DNA from: an uncultured Collinsella sp.
Lineage (GTDB): Bacteria > Actinomycetota > Coriobacteriia > Coriobacteriales > Coriobacteriaceae
Reading direction: 5' to 3'
Assembly (NCBI GenBank): GCA_902489515.1
Contig: CABUAL010000129.1
Span: forward strand, 1 to 5,568
DNA: 5,568 bases
A program made the translations under genes and the position numbers. Shown here in pieces: positions 1 to 5,568 of the stretch; the first letter of the stretch is position 1, and each line of letters begins with the position of its first letter. The notes beneath the pieces were generated by a model. It was not told the origin of the DNA. It made no database searches and saw nothing but the letters and a program-made list of their open reading frames with translations.

Positions 1-418
1 GGCGGTCGGCCATGATCTCCAAAAAGCGCCCCGTGCCGGCGGCGCACTTGTCGTTCATGGCAAACTTGGCCACGCGGCCACCCTTAAGTTGGATGACCTT
101 GGTGTCCTGGCCGCCCACGTCGATCACGGTGCCGTGGTCGCCAAACAGGCGCACGGCACCGGTGCCGTGGCAAGTAATCTCGGTCACGACCTTGTGTGCA
201 TAGGGCACGGCGACACGGCCGTAGCCAGTCGCGACCACGCGAACATCGTCGCCCGTCACGTCATAACCCGCCGCCGCCAGTGCCTCGCGCAGCCGCTCGG
301 AAGCATCGACCGAGGAGAACCCGGTTGGCTGCACGCACGTCCACGCCACCGAACCCTCCCCGTCGACCACAGCAGCCTTAGCCGCCGTAGACCCGATATC
401 GATCCCGATCCCTATCAT
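1..418 (-). CDS. yjiL: Activator ATPase of 2-hydroxyacyl-CoA dehydratase / double-cubane reductase (HgdC/YjiL-like), C-terminus outside the window
   Basis: This is the N-terminal 139 codons of a BadF/BadG/BcrA/HgdC-family ATPase. In this family a homodimer holding one [4Fe-4S] cluster uses ATP hydrolysis to deliver a low-potential electron to its partner reductase in the cytoplasm. Seen directly: the start MIGIGIDIGSTAAK is the phosphate-binding loop of the actin/Hsp70 fold; TGYGR lies near the middle; then TEITCHGTGA, the second nucleotide loop VIDVGGQDTKVIQL and MNDKCAAGTGRFLE. Cys125 in DKCAAGTG matches the first cluster ligand of HgdC; the second ligand should lie beyond the left edge. 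The sequence closely resembles E. coli YjiL as I remember it. The start ATG (418-416) is preceded by a GGGAG Shine-Dalgarno. It is the last of three genes in the operon, 154 bases after the second reductase. It runs off the window, so length and intactness are unknown. Confidence 0.93.
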   Translation of the reverse strand, partial: MIGIGIDIGSTAAKAAVVDGEGSVAWTCVQPTGFSSVDASERLREALAAAGYDVTGDDVRVVATGYGRVAVPYAHKVVTEITCHGTGAVRLFGDHGTVIDVGGQDTKVIQLKGGRVAKFAMNDKCAAGTGRFLEIMADR

Positions 419-470
419 GGCTCTCTCCCAATCTAAACATCAAAGGTAGCGGCGCGTTCAGGCGCCTTAG

Positions 471-578
471 CTCTAGGTTTCTCAGGTGCCGGAGGTTGCC
501 CCGAAAGAGGAGCGCAGCGTACTTTGGTACGCAAGCGACGGTTTGAGGGGCAAGGTCCGGTGCCTGAGGAAGCTAGAG
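471..578 (+). repeat. Palindromic hairpin repeat, copy B, between second reductase and activator
   Basis: The second copy of the element. Core arms are 481-502 and 547-568; the terminal hairpin GCGTAC-TTTG-GTACGC (517-532) is perfect, and CGC/GCG lies at 513-515/535-537. The stem can be extended by TTT/GAA and then CTCTAG (471-476) against CTAGAG (573-578), so the TAG stop codon of the second reductase (575-573) lies within the base of the stem. It is in the same orientation as copy A, exactly 1300 bases away. Next to it, GGCGC-GTTCAG-GCGCC (451-466) forms a small extra hairpin. Confidence 0.85.
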
Positions 579-1736
579 GGTTTCGATGAAGGCGGCGATG
601 CGCGTCTCGATCTGACCCATGTCGCCGTTGCTGTAGTCGGTCTCGATCTTCATGTACGGAATGCCCGCACCCTCGACGGTCTCCTGCATGCGAGCGCTTT
701 CCACATTGAAGGTATGGCACGCCTGCAGCACGCTCTCGACAACGCCATCGACGTGGTACTTCTCGCACATGGCCAGCGTATTGTCCATGCGACCGTCGTT
801 GGGCGTCATGACCGAGCAGTTGATGTCCAGGTAGCGGTCGGCGATGGAGCGCAGGATGTCGGGAGCCTCCGGATCGATCATCATGGCCGCCGTGCGCTCG
901 CCCGGGCAGTCGTCCATGCACACGACCACGCCGCCGTTGGACTCGATGGTGCGACCGATCTTGTTGATCACGCCGCCCACCGGGCAGCCGGTGATCAGGA
1001 TGCGCTTGGCATCTGCCGCGACCGGGCGCTCGCCCGCGTCGTAGGCCTCGCGCAGCTTGGCAACCTTTTGCTCCAGCTGCTGCGTATAGGCCTTGATATC
1101 AAAGCTGAACGTACCGGCAAACATGGTGCTCATCAGATCGACGCCGCTCATGGCCGCCGGCTGGTTGGCCTGCAGCGCAAACATCTCGAGCTGGGCCGCA
1201 CGCAAGCGGTTGCGGCGACGGACGGCAGCACGAAGGTCGTCATCGGTGATCGTAATACCGTAGAAGTTCTCGAGCTCCTCCTTGAGCAGGCGGCACTCCT
1301 CGTACCAGCCTTCACGCTCGTAGGCGCGATCGCGACCCTGCGGCAGGTGCAGAATGTGCGTACGCTTGAGCTCGTTGAGCAGCTCGTACATCTTCTTCTT
1401 GCCGTCGCAGGTGGTCTCGCCGATGATCATGTCGCTAAAGTACGTAAACGGGCACTTTTGCGAGTAGGCAAAGCCGTACGTCGACTTGATGAGCGGACAG
1501 AGATTTGCCGGCAGCACCTTCTCGGCCTCGGGAATCACCTCGTCGGACGTGCCGCACAGCGCCACGCTCGCAGCCCCCGCGGCATCGATAATCTCGAGTG
1601 GCGTATAGCTGCACAAGAAGCCGACCAGGCGATTGCCTGCCTGTTTGTAATCCTTAACGCGAATAAACGCCGCCTTGCGCTGTTCGTTGAACTCCTCAAA
1701 CGTGGACGGCAACGGCTGCTCAATATTTTCCGACAT
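573..1736 (-). CDS. yjiM: YjiM-like double-cubane-cluster anaerobic reductase (2-hydroxyacyl-CoA dehydratase D-component family)
   Basis: A 387-residue cytoplasmic iron-sulfur protein of the 2-hydroxyacyl-CoA dehydratase / BcrC-BadD-HgdB family. Seen: [17 protein letters not shown] (Cys42), Cys61, [11 protein letters not shown] (Cys80), KCPFTYFSD (Cys95), [13 protein letters not shown] (Cys110), ITGCPVGG (Cys251), MDDCPGE (Cys277), [11 protein letters not shown] (Cys307), [11 protein letters not shown] (Cys340) and the ending [21 protein letters not shown]. This layout and length match E. coli YjiM closely, as I remember it. The branch includes proteins shown to carry an [8Fe-9S] double-cubane cluster reduced by an ATP-driven activator; their natural substrate is mostly unknown, and I cannot tell it here. 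The frame stays open upstream to 2096, but that part is antisense-like sequence and hairpin repeat. The chosen ATG (1736-1734) has an AAGGAG Shine-Dalgarno four bases away and aligns with the YjiM start. The activator gene follows. Confidence 0.92.
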   Translation of the reverse strand: MSENIEQPLPSTFEEFNEQRKAAFIRVKDYKQAGNRLVGFLCSYTPLEIIDAAGAASVALCGTSDEVIPEAEKVLPANLCPLIKSTYGFAYSQKCPFTYFSDMIIGETTCDGKKKMYELLNELKRTHILHLPQGRDRAYEREGWYEECRLLKEELENFYGITITDDDLRAAVRRRNRLRAAQLEMFALQANQPAAMSGVDLMSTMFAGTFSFDIKAYTQQLEQKVAKLREAYDAGERPVAADAKRILITGCPVGGVINKIGRTIESNGGVVVCMDDCPGERTAAMMIDPEAPDILRSIADRYLDINCSVMTPNDGRMDNTLAMCEKYHVDGVVESVLQACHTFNVESARMQETVEGAGIPYMKIETDYSNGDMGQIETRIAAFIETL

Positions 1737-1773
1737 ATAACTCCTTAACAAACCTTTTAACCAACCAAGGAAA

Positions 1774-1875
1774 CGGCTTTCCCAGGTGCCCGAGGTTGCC
1801 GTGAAAGAGGAGCGCCGCGTACTTTGGTACGTAAGCGACGGTTTGAACGGCAAGATCGGGTGCCTGGGGAAGCCG
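1774..1875 (+). repeat. Palindromic hairpin repeat, copy A, between the two reductase genes
   Basis: A ~100-base imperfect palindrome fills most of the 154-base gap between the two reductase genes. Core arms are 1781-1802 and 1847-1868, extended outward by CGGCTTT (1774-1780) against GAAGCCG (1869-1875, with a G-T at the inner pair). Inside lie CGC/GCG (1813-1815/1835-1837) and a terminal hairpin GCGTAC-TTTG-GTACGT (1817-1832). It has the same 88-base core layout as the copy at 471-578, with compensating changes in the arms. The mismatches (T-G pairs, tandem G-A) are tolerable in plus-strand RNA. No T-run follows on either strand, so it is not a standard terminator. It may be a REP/MITE-like dispersed element or a structured RNA. 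Confidence 0.85.
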
Positions 1876-1890
1876 CCGGAACGGATACCC

Positions 1891-3174
1891 CTAAATGGTT
1901 TCCAAGAAAGCCTCGATCCTGGTTTGCAGTTGGCCTGCATCCTCACCGGCGTAGTCGGTCGTGATGTGCATAAACGGAATGCCTGCCTCCTCGGCGGCCT
2001 TCTCCACGGCGAAGGACTCCATCTCGTAGAGCGTGCAGAACTGCAGGGCCACGTCGACGATGCCATCGGCATGAAGGTCCTTGGCCATCTGGACAATGTC
2101 CTTCATACGCTGATTGTTGGGCGTAAAGACGGCGCAGTTGATCTTAAAGTAGCGCTCGGCGATGGCGTCGAGCATCTCGTCGACCGTCTCGCCGGACTCG
2201 TCGACCAGGTCCTTGTAATAGCGCGAACCCGTGCAGGACTCCTCGCCCACCACAACGCCGCCGGCCTTCTCGATAAGGTTGAACAGCTTCCAGTTGGGCA
2301 CGGCCATGGGCGTACCGGTGTACAGGATGCGCTTGGTCCCCTTGGGTGCCACGCCCTCGCCGGCCTCGACACGCTGCTCGCACTCAGCCGCCATATCGTT
2401 GATGGCTCCGGTCAGACGCGGTGTGTCGTCCATAAAGGCGGCCTGAACGGTCAGCAGGCTGTCGAGACCGCTGATGGGCGCAGGGTCGGCAGCGCGGGTC
2501 TCAGCGAGGCGCTGCAGGGCGCGGCGCTTCTCATTGACGGCGTGGATGGCAGCCTTCAGACGCTCGGGCGTAATCTTGACGCCGCACTCGTCCTCGATCT
2601 TGGCGGCGAGCTTCTTGACCTCGGCCTTCCAGGTCACGAGCGTCGACTCGTCGTGCACGTTGGGAATATCCATGACGTACATGTTCTTTTGCGTGGCAAA
2701 GAACTCGTAGGCTTTCTTCTTACCGTCGCAGGTGTTCTCGCCTACCACCAGGTCACTCGACTCAATGTAGGGGCAGACCTCGCCCAGCTTAAAGCCAGCA
2801 AAGCTCTTGATAAGCGGACAGGTGTTGCGCGGCAGGTGCTCCTCGACCTTATCGGTTGCCCAATCGGCACCCGAGCACAGACCAACGGGAATGCCGTCAC
2901 AGGCAAGCACGATCTCCTCGGGCACGTACACGCAGAACGAGCCGACGATCTTGGTGGCCTCGCCGGCCGCCTTCTTGTCAAGCATCTCCTTAATGCGGCC
3001 ACTGTGGATGTTGGTGGCGACAAAATCCAGGTAGGACGTGGACTTGGGGCGATTGTTCTGCGTCAGAAACATATCGCCGTACATCTGGCCCACGGCACCC
3101 AGCAGCATGTCGTGGTCGGCAAGATTCATGCCGAGGCTCTCCCACATCGGATGGAAATCAAATTCTTCAGCCAT
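1891..3174 (-). CDS. Double-cubane-type / 2-hydroxyacyl-CoA dehydratase family reductase, first gene of the operon
   Basis: A 427-residue paralogue of the next reductase and probably also an oxygen-sensitive iron-sulfur reductase fed by the shared activator. Seen: [22 protein letters not shown] (Cys81, 92, 100), [12 protein letters not shown] (Cys119), [14 protein letters not shown] (Cys134), [14 protein letters not shown] (Cys149), [13 protein letters not shown] (Cys314), [13 protein letters not shown] (Cys347), [11 protein letters not shown] (Cys380) and the ending [21 protein letters not shown]. An N-terminal extension of about 39 residues (Trp11, several Met) is absent from the shorter paralogue. 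At the position of Cys251 in that paralogue (TGCP) this protein has Thr288 ([11 protein letters not shown]). The ATG at 3174 follows AGAGGGG at seven bases; that site can be masked by a leader sequence (see 3178-3273). Substrate unknown. A heterodimer with the next gene product, as in HgdAB or HadBC, is possible, but both proteins carry most of the conserved cysteines, which suits two homodimers equally well. Confidence 0.9.
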   Translation of the reverse strand: MAEEFDFHPMWESLGMNLADHDMLLGAVGQMYGDMFLTQNNRPKSTSYLDFVATNIHSGRIKEMLDKKAAGEATKIVGSFCVYVPEEIVLACDGIPVGLCSGADWATDKVEEHLPRNTCPLIKSFAGFKLGEVCPYIESSDLVVGENTCDGKKKAYEFFATQKNMYVMDIPNVHDESTLVTWKAEVKKLAAKIEDECGVKITPERLKAAIHAVNEKRRALQRLAETRAADPAPISGLDSLLTVQAAFMDDTPRLTGAINDMAAECEQRVEAGEGVAPKGTKRILYTGTPMAVPNWKLFNLIEKAGGVVVGEESCTGSRYYKDLVDESGETVDEMLDAIAERYFKINCAVFTPNNQRMKDIVQMAKDLHADGIVDVALQFCTLYEMESFAVEKAAEEAGIPFMHITTDYAGEDAGQLQTRIEAFLETI

Positions 3175-3177
3175 AAC

Positions 3178-3333
3178 GGTTCCCCTCTCGAACCAAAAAT
3201 GAATAGCTACGGTATTGCTGCACGGTGGGTGGCGAAAACCCAGCCGCGCCTAAACCCGGAATTTTGGGGAACCTGCCTTGCGGACAGTTATTTAGTTGTG
3301 CGTCGTCTCTCCCGGAGCCGTGAACATACCTGC
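3178..3333 (-). promoter_or_regulatory. Structured 5' leader with Shine-Dalgarno sequestration potential
   Basis: Read as minus-strand RNA, this stretch has in order: a hairpin CTGTCCGCAAGGCAG (3287-3273; GCAA tetraloop, one bulged U); directly after it GGTTCCCC (3273-3266); a hairpin TGGGT/ACCCA (3242-3226); and a hairpin GGTTCGAGAGGGGAACC (3194-3178) whose loop shows the Shine-Dalgarno of the first reductase. GGTTCCCC is perfectly complementary over eight bases to GGGGAACC (3185-3178), so the ribosome site can be either exposed in the loop or masked by long-range pairing. CACGG (3322-3318) and CCGTG (3225-3221) could close the central part. This resembles a riboswitch or leader-peptide attenuator acting on translation. 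I recognise no known riboswitch class. Confidence 0.45.
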
Positions 3334-3402
3334 TCATATGCGACTCCGAGCCATGTATAGGGCACGCGCGGCAACGCGGCGAATGTATGTCGTCTGCGCC
3401 AT
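3334..3402 (-). CDS. Candidate 22-codon leader peptide upstream of the reductase operon
   Basis: A short ORF starts ATG (3402-3400) eight bases after AAAGGAGG, the best Shine-Dalgarno in the window. It encodes a basic peptide beginning MAQTTYIRRV and ending ARSRI, with five Arg in 22 residues, and stops with TGA at 3336-3334. It sits between the candidate promoters and the first reductase, which starts 159 bases after the stop. There is no signal peptide or recognised domain. The ATATGA at its end also offers an overlapping ATG in another frame. Its position suggests a leader peptide whose translation could influence folding of the downstream leader. That role is inference; the ORF could instead be chance, or a small protein in its own right. 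Confidence 0.4.
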   Translation of the reverse strand: MAQTTYIRRVAARALYMARSRI

Positions 3403-3422
3403 GTGCGCACCCTCCTTTACAA

Positions 3423-3470
3423 GTTGAGGTCAACTATATCAACGGTCATCGACCATGCGAACACCGTTGA
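3423..3470. promoter_or_regulatory. Operator-like cluster of GTTGA/TCAAC inverted repeats
   Basis: Within 48 bases there are two inverted repeats built on the same half-site: GTTGA-GG-TCAAC (3423-3434), and TCAACGGT (3439-3446) with its exact complement ACCGTTGA (3463-3470) 16 bases away. They flank and overlap the -10-like element at 3433-3438. The arrangement suits binding of a dimeric transcription factor controlling the reductase operon. I cannot assign a regulator family. Confidence 0.4.
3433..3461 (-). promoter_or_regulatory. Candidate promoter immediately upstream of the leader ORF
   Basis: A -10-like TATAGT (3438-3433) lies 17 bases downstream of a weak -35-like TTCGCA (3461-3456). 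A transcript starting about seven bases further on would have only a short untranslated stretch before the AAAGGAGG of the 22-codon ORF. The -10 sits between GTTGA/TCAAC half-sites, so binding there could repress it. The call rests on motif match only. Confidence 0.35.
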
Positions 3471-3510
3471 CATTCGTACGACAGCGTCGTGTGCAGTCGT
3501 TTAATAAATA

Positions 3511-3538
3511 ATTATCTTGACTGATAAGGATTTGTCAT
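3511..3538 (-). promoter_or_regulatory. Candidate upstream promoter in the AT-rich part of the intergenic region
   Basis: ATGACA (3538-3533) and GATAAT (3516-3511) are 16 bases apart, each one base from the sigma-70 consensus. They lie in the most AT-rich stretch of the window. A transcript from here would read through the half-site cluster, the small ORF and the structured leader into the reductase genes. It is an alternative or addition to the promoter at 3433-3461. Confidence 0.4.
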
Positions 3539-3555
3539 TCCTCATTCGGCAAACG

Positions 3556-3603
3556 GCAAGACAAAACCGCCGAGGCTTATATCCCCGACAGCATTACCCG
3601 GCG
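3556..3603 (-). terminator. Possible intrinsic terminator after modBC
   Basis: Directly after the TAG stop, minus-strand CGCCGGG (3603-3597) can pair with CCTCGGCG (3575-3568, one bulged T), followed by GGTTTTGTCTT. The loop is large, about 21 bases, and the T-run is interrupted, so this is a weak candidate. It would separate the transporter from the reductase operon. Confidence 0.4.
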
Positions 3604-5568
3604 CTATCGACAAACCAAATGGATCCTACTCGCATCGAAGTGCATGCGCAGCGTCTCGCCTGCTTGCGGCAGTTCGTCGACAGGCACGCCCACCTTGTTG
3701 ACCTTCCACTGCAGACGCGTGGGCGCATCGGCGCGCGGCACGTCCAACAGCACCAAGCGCTCAAAACGCGAATCACTCACCCGGGCCACATGCAGGTCGT
3801 AGCTGTTGCGACCCCGCTCAGCACGGTTGTCCACATGGAAGTAGCTCGCACGAATGCCCAGATATGCCACCTCATCGGGCACCTCACGACCCACGCTAAA
3901 GGTCATGCCCCAATCGAGCGCCTCAACTTCTTGGGATCCGATCTTGCGCGCCCGGCTTGTGTTCTTGCAGCCCGTCAGGCGCAGCGCCGCCAGCGTCTGC
4001 GGACGGCGAACCACGTCCTCGACGGAGCCGATCTCCTCAACATGCCCGTCGTGCATCACACAGATGCGTTGGCACAGGCGGCACGCTTCATCGATGTCGT
4101 GGCTCACGTAGAGCACGGTACGGTTACACACATCGAACAGGTCGAGCATGTTCTGCTCGAGGGCGCTCTTAAGATAGGAATCGAGTGCGCTCATGGGCTC
4201 GTCGAACATAAAGATGCCCGGGTGCGCCGCCACCATGCGCGCAAGCGCCACACGTTGCTGCTGACCGCCCGAAAGTCGTGCGGGATAGCGGTCGGCAAAA
4301 TCGGCTAGACCGAAAATGCTCAAATAGCGCTCAGCGAGCTTTTTGCGCGCGGCGGCGTCGCCCGCGCCCTTTACACCGGCACATACGTTATCGGCCACCG
4401 TCATGTTGGGAAACAGCTGATAGTTTTGGAACAGCAGGGCGCATTTGCGCGCCTGGGGCGACAGGTTGATGCCCGCCGCCGAGTCAAAAAAGGTCACGCC
4501 GTTGACGACGATTTTGCCCTCGTCGGGCGTCTCCACGCCGGCAATGCAGCGCAAGGTGCAGCTCTTGCCGCATCCGGAGGCTCCGAGCAGCGCCACACGC
4601 TCCTCGCCGGCCTCAAGCTGCATGTCGAGGGTAAAGCCGGGATAGCGCTTTTTGATATCCAGAACGAGCGACATGGCCCATCGACCTCCCTGTAATGCGG
4701 CATCATCGCGCATGAGCTCGGCCAGTGCCTCGCGATCGATACGCAGCGCATCGCCGCCGACTGGGTCGAGCGAATCGGTCTGGCCGCCCAGCTGTTTGAC
4801 CTGCTTGCGCTCCGCACGCGAAAGGCCCCGCTCGCGATACTTTTGCGAATGAGCGGTGTACATGTTGATGAACAGGATGACCAGAAAACTAAACACGATC
4901 ACAACGACGACCCAAAAAAGGGCCACCGACGTGTTGCCGCCCATCCACTCAAAGTAGATGGCGATGGGAATGGTCTGCGTAATGCCGGCATAGTTGCCCG
5001 CAAAGAACAGCGTGCAGCCAAACTCGCCCATCGCGCGGGCAAAGGCGAGTACCGTGCCGGCGGCGATGGAGGGCCAGCCAAGCGGCATCATAAGCTTGGT
5101 AAAGATGCGACGCTCGGACCAGCCCAGCGTGCGCGCCGCATCGAGCATCTGCGTGTCGAGGCTCTCGAAGGCTCCGAGCGCCGTGCGGTAGACCAGCGGA
5201 AACGACACAACGACGGCCGAAATGACCGCCGCGGGCCAGGTAAAGACGATCGAGACGCCGTGCGTGATGAGCCACTGGCCAACACCGGTCGAGCGGCCAA
5301 ACAGCATGAGGAGCAGAAAGCCGCAGACCGTGGGCGGCAGCACCATGGGGATGGTAAAGACCGAGTCGAGCAGGCCCTTGATGCGACTCGAGGTGCCCAT
5401 GGTCTTCCACGCGGCAAACAGGCCCAGCGCAAAGGAGATCAGCAGGGCAAGGCCGCTCGTTTTAATGGACACCCAAAACGGTCGGTAGTCGATGCCGCCC
5501 AATAAGGAGGCCAGAGAGGTCAAGGGCCCCTGCTCATCCCGCAACACGACTGTGGTGTGGATATCGCC
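3604..5568 (-). CDS. modBC: Molybdate-type ABC transporter: ModB permease fused to ModC ATPase (5' end open at window edge)
   Basis: One frame encodes both membrane and ATPase parts of an oxyanion importer, most likely for molybdate. Residues are counted from a GTG at 5547. The permease half (about 1-240) has some five hydrophobic segments (roughly 29-48, 61-84, 99-122, 160-182, 209-230) and the EAA coupling loop, DAARTLGWSERR near 136-147. A charged linker (about 235-290) leads to the ATPase: Walker A GASGCGKS (322-329), Q-loop LLFQNYQLFP, signature LSGGQQQRVALAR (425-437), Walker B IFMFDEP (445-451) and the switch His in VSHDIDEA. After TGCKNTSRA (near 525-533) comes a C-terminal ligand/regulatory-like domain ending IHLVCR. 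The resemblance to E. coli ModB is clear; specificity for molybdate over tungstate or sulfate is inferred. The frame is open to the window edge (GDIHTTVV before the GTG), and that GTG has no Shine-Dalgarno, so the true start may lie outside. A binding protein (ModA) would be expected upstream. Confidence 0.88.
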   Translation of the reverse strand, partial: GDIHTTVVLRDEQGPLTSLASLLGGIDYRPFWVSIKTSGLALLISFALGLFAAWKTMGTSSRIKGLLDSVFTIPMVLPPTVCGFLLLMLFGRSTGVGQWLITHGVSIVFTWPAAVISAVVVSFPLVYRTALGAFESLDTQMLDAARTLGWSERRIFTKLMMPLGWPSIAAGTVLAFARAMGEFGCTLFFAGNYAGITQTIPIAIYFEWMGGNTSVALFWVVVVIVFSFLVILFINMYTAHSQKYRERGLSRAERKQVKQLGGQTDSLDPVGGDALRIDREALAELMRDDAALQGGRWAMSLVLDIKKRYPGFTLDMQLEAGEERVALLGASGCGKSCTLRCIAGVETPDEGKIVVNGVTFFDSAAGINLSPQARKCALLFQNYQLFPNMTVADNVCAGVKGAGDAAARKKLAERYLSIFGLADFADRYPARLSGGQQQRVALARMVAAHPGIFMFDEPMSALDSYLKSALEQNMLDLFDVCNRTVLYVSHDIDEACRLCQRICVMHDGHVEEIGSVEDVVRRPQTLAALRLTGCKNTSRARKIGSQEVEALDWGMTFSVGREVPDEVAYLGIRASYFHVDNRAERGRNSYDLHVARVSDSRFERLVLLDVPRADAPTRLQWKVNKVGVPVDELPQAGETLRMHFDASRIHLVCR
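4674..4690 (-). promoter_or_regulatory. Internal Shine-Dalgarno and ATG at the ModB/ModC junction
   Basis: GGGAGG (4690-4685) precedes an in-frame ATG (4674-4672, MSLVLDIKKRYPGF) by ten bases, at the point where ModC homologues begin. It could be the leftover start of a once separate modC, or still allow free ATPase to be made from the fused frame. Spacing is slightly long, so this is suggestive only. Confidence 0.35.

Noticed and set aside
471..578. Hairpin repeat as an intrinsic terminator
   Set aside because: No T-run follows either arm on either strand, and the operon must continue to the activator.
486..1748. Long plus-strand ORF (420 codons) opposite the second reductase
   Set aside because: It is the antisense shadow of a clear gene with strong family motifs; its first residues come from the hairpin repeat and the rest shows no domain.
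1737..2096. Upstream extension of the second reductase frame to 2096
   Set aside because: The extension overlaps the preceding gene in another frame and reads through the hairpin repeat; family start and Shine-Dalgarno support 1736.
3195..3333. Known riboswitch in the leader (cobalamin, glycine, guanidine, Moco, T-box considered)
   Set aside because: None of the conserved core motifs I know for these classes is present; only generic hairpins and the anti-SD can be supported.
1786..3360. Long plus-strand ORF (524 codons) opposite the first reductase
   Set aside because: Also antisense to a conserved gene. Its start resembles that of the ORF at 486 only because both begin inside copies of the same repeat.
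3167..3433. 88-codon minus-strand ORF across the intergenic region
   Set aside because: It lacks a ribosome site at its first ATG, overlaps the reductase start and shows no domain. The stretch is better explained as leader and control region.
3517..4308. 263-codon plus-strand ORF opposite the ModC end
   Set aside because: It is antisense to clear ABC ATPase coding sequence and has no recognisable domain.
4843..5505. 220-codon plus-strand ORF opposite the ModB region
   Set aside because: A low-complexity, highly charged product opposite conserved membrane helices; typical shadow in GC-rich DNA.
1..5568. tRNA, rRNA, CRISPR array, transposase or phage genes
   Set aside because: No such motifs or direct-repeat arrays were seen; the only repeats are the two palindromic elements.

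Overview
The window is GC-rich bacterial chromosomal DNA, and every gene I can support is read from the minus strand. Gene content, codon style and the dispersed hairpin repeats suggest an anaerobic gut-type actinobacterium of the Coriobacteriia (Collinsella/Olsenella-like). That placement is inference from protein resemblance, since no rRNA or other taxonomic marker is present.

Layout in transcription order, from the right edge to the left. (1) 5568-3604: a molybdate-type ABC transporter in which the permease (ModB) and the ATPase (ModC) form one continuous reading frame, open at the right edge. It is followed by a possible terminator. (2) 3603-3175: a gene-free stretch of about 430 bases. 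It holds candidate promoters, a cluster of GTTGA/TCAAC half-sites, a 22-codon ORF with a very strong ribosome binding site, and a leader with several hairpins in which an upstream GGTTCCCC can pair perfectly with the Shine-Dalgarno region of the next gene. (3) 3174-1891 and 1736-573: two related iron-sulfur reductases of the 2-hydroxyacyl-CoA dehydratase D-component / double-cubane-cluster (YjiM-like) family. (4) 418 to beyond the left edge: the N-terminal part of their ATP-dependent activator (HgdC/YjiL-like), cut by the window.

The three redox genes look like one operon. The activator should hydrolyse ATP to push low-potential electrons into the iron-sulfur reductases. One activator presumably serves both reductases, or the two form a heterodimer. 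The substrate cannot be read from the sequence. The molybdate transporter is a neighbour rather than an obvious partner, because this reductase family is not known to use molybdenum.

The two strongest unexplained signals are non-coding. First, the two 154-base gaps inside the operon each carry a copy of the same ~100-base imperfect hairpin; all four substitutions in the left arm are matched by compensating changes in the right arm, so pairing is being maintained. The mismatch pattern (G-U wobbles, tandem G-A) fits a plus-strand RNA, opposite to the genes. Second, the leader before the first reductase looks like a translational switch.
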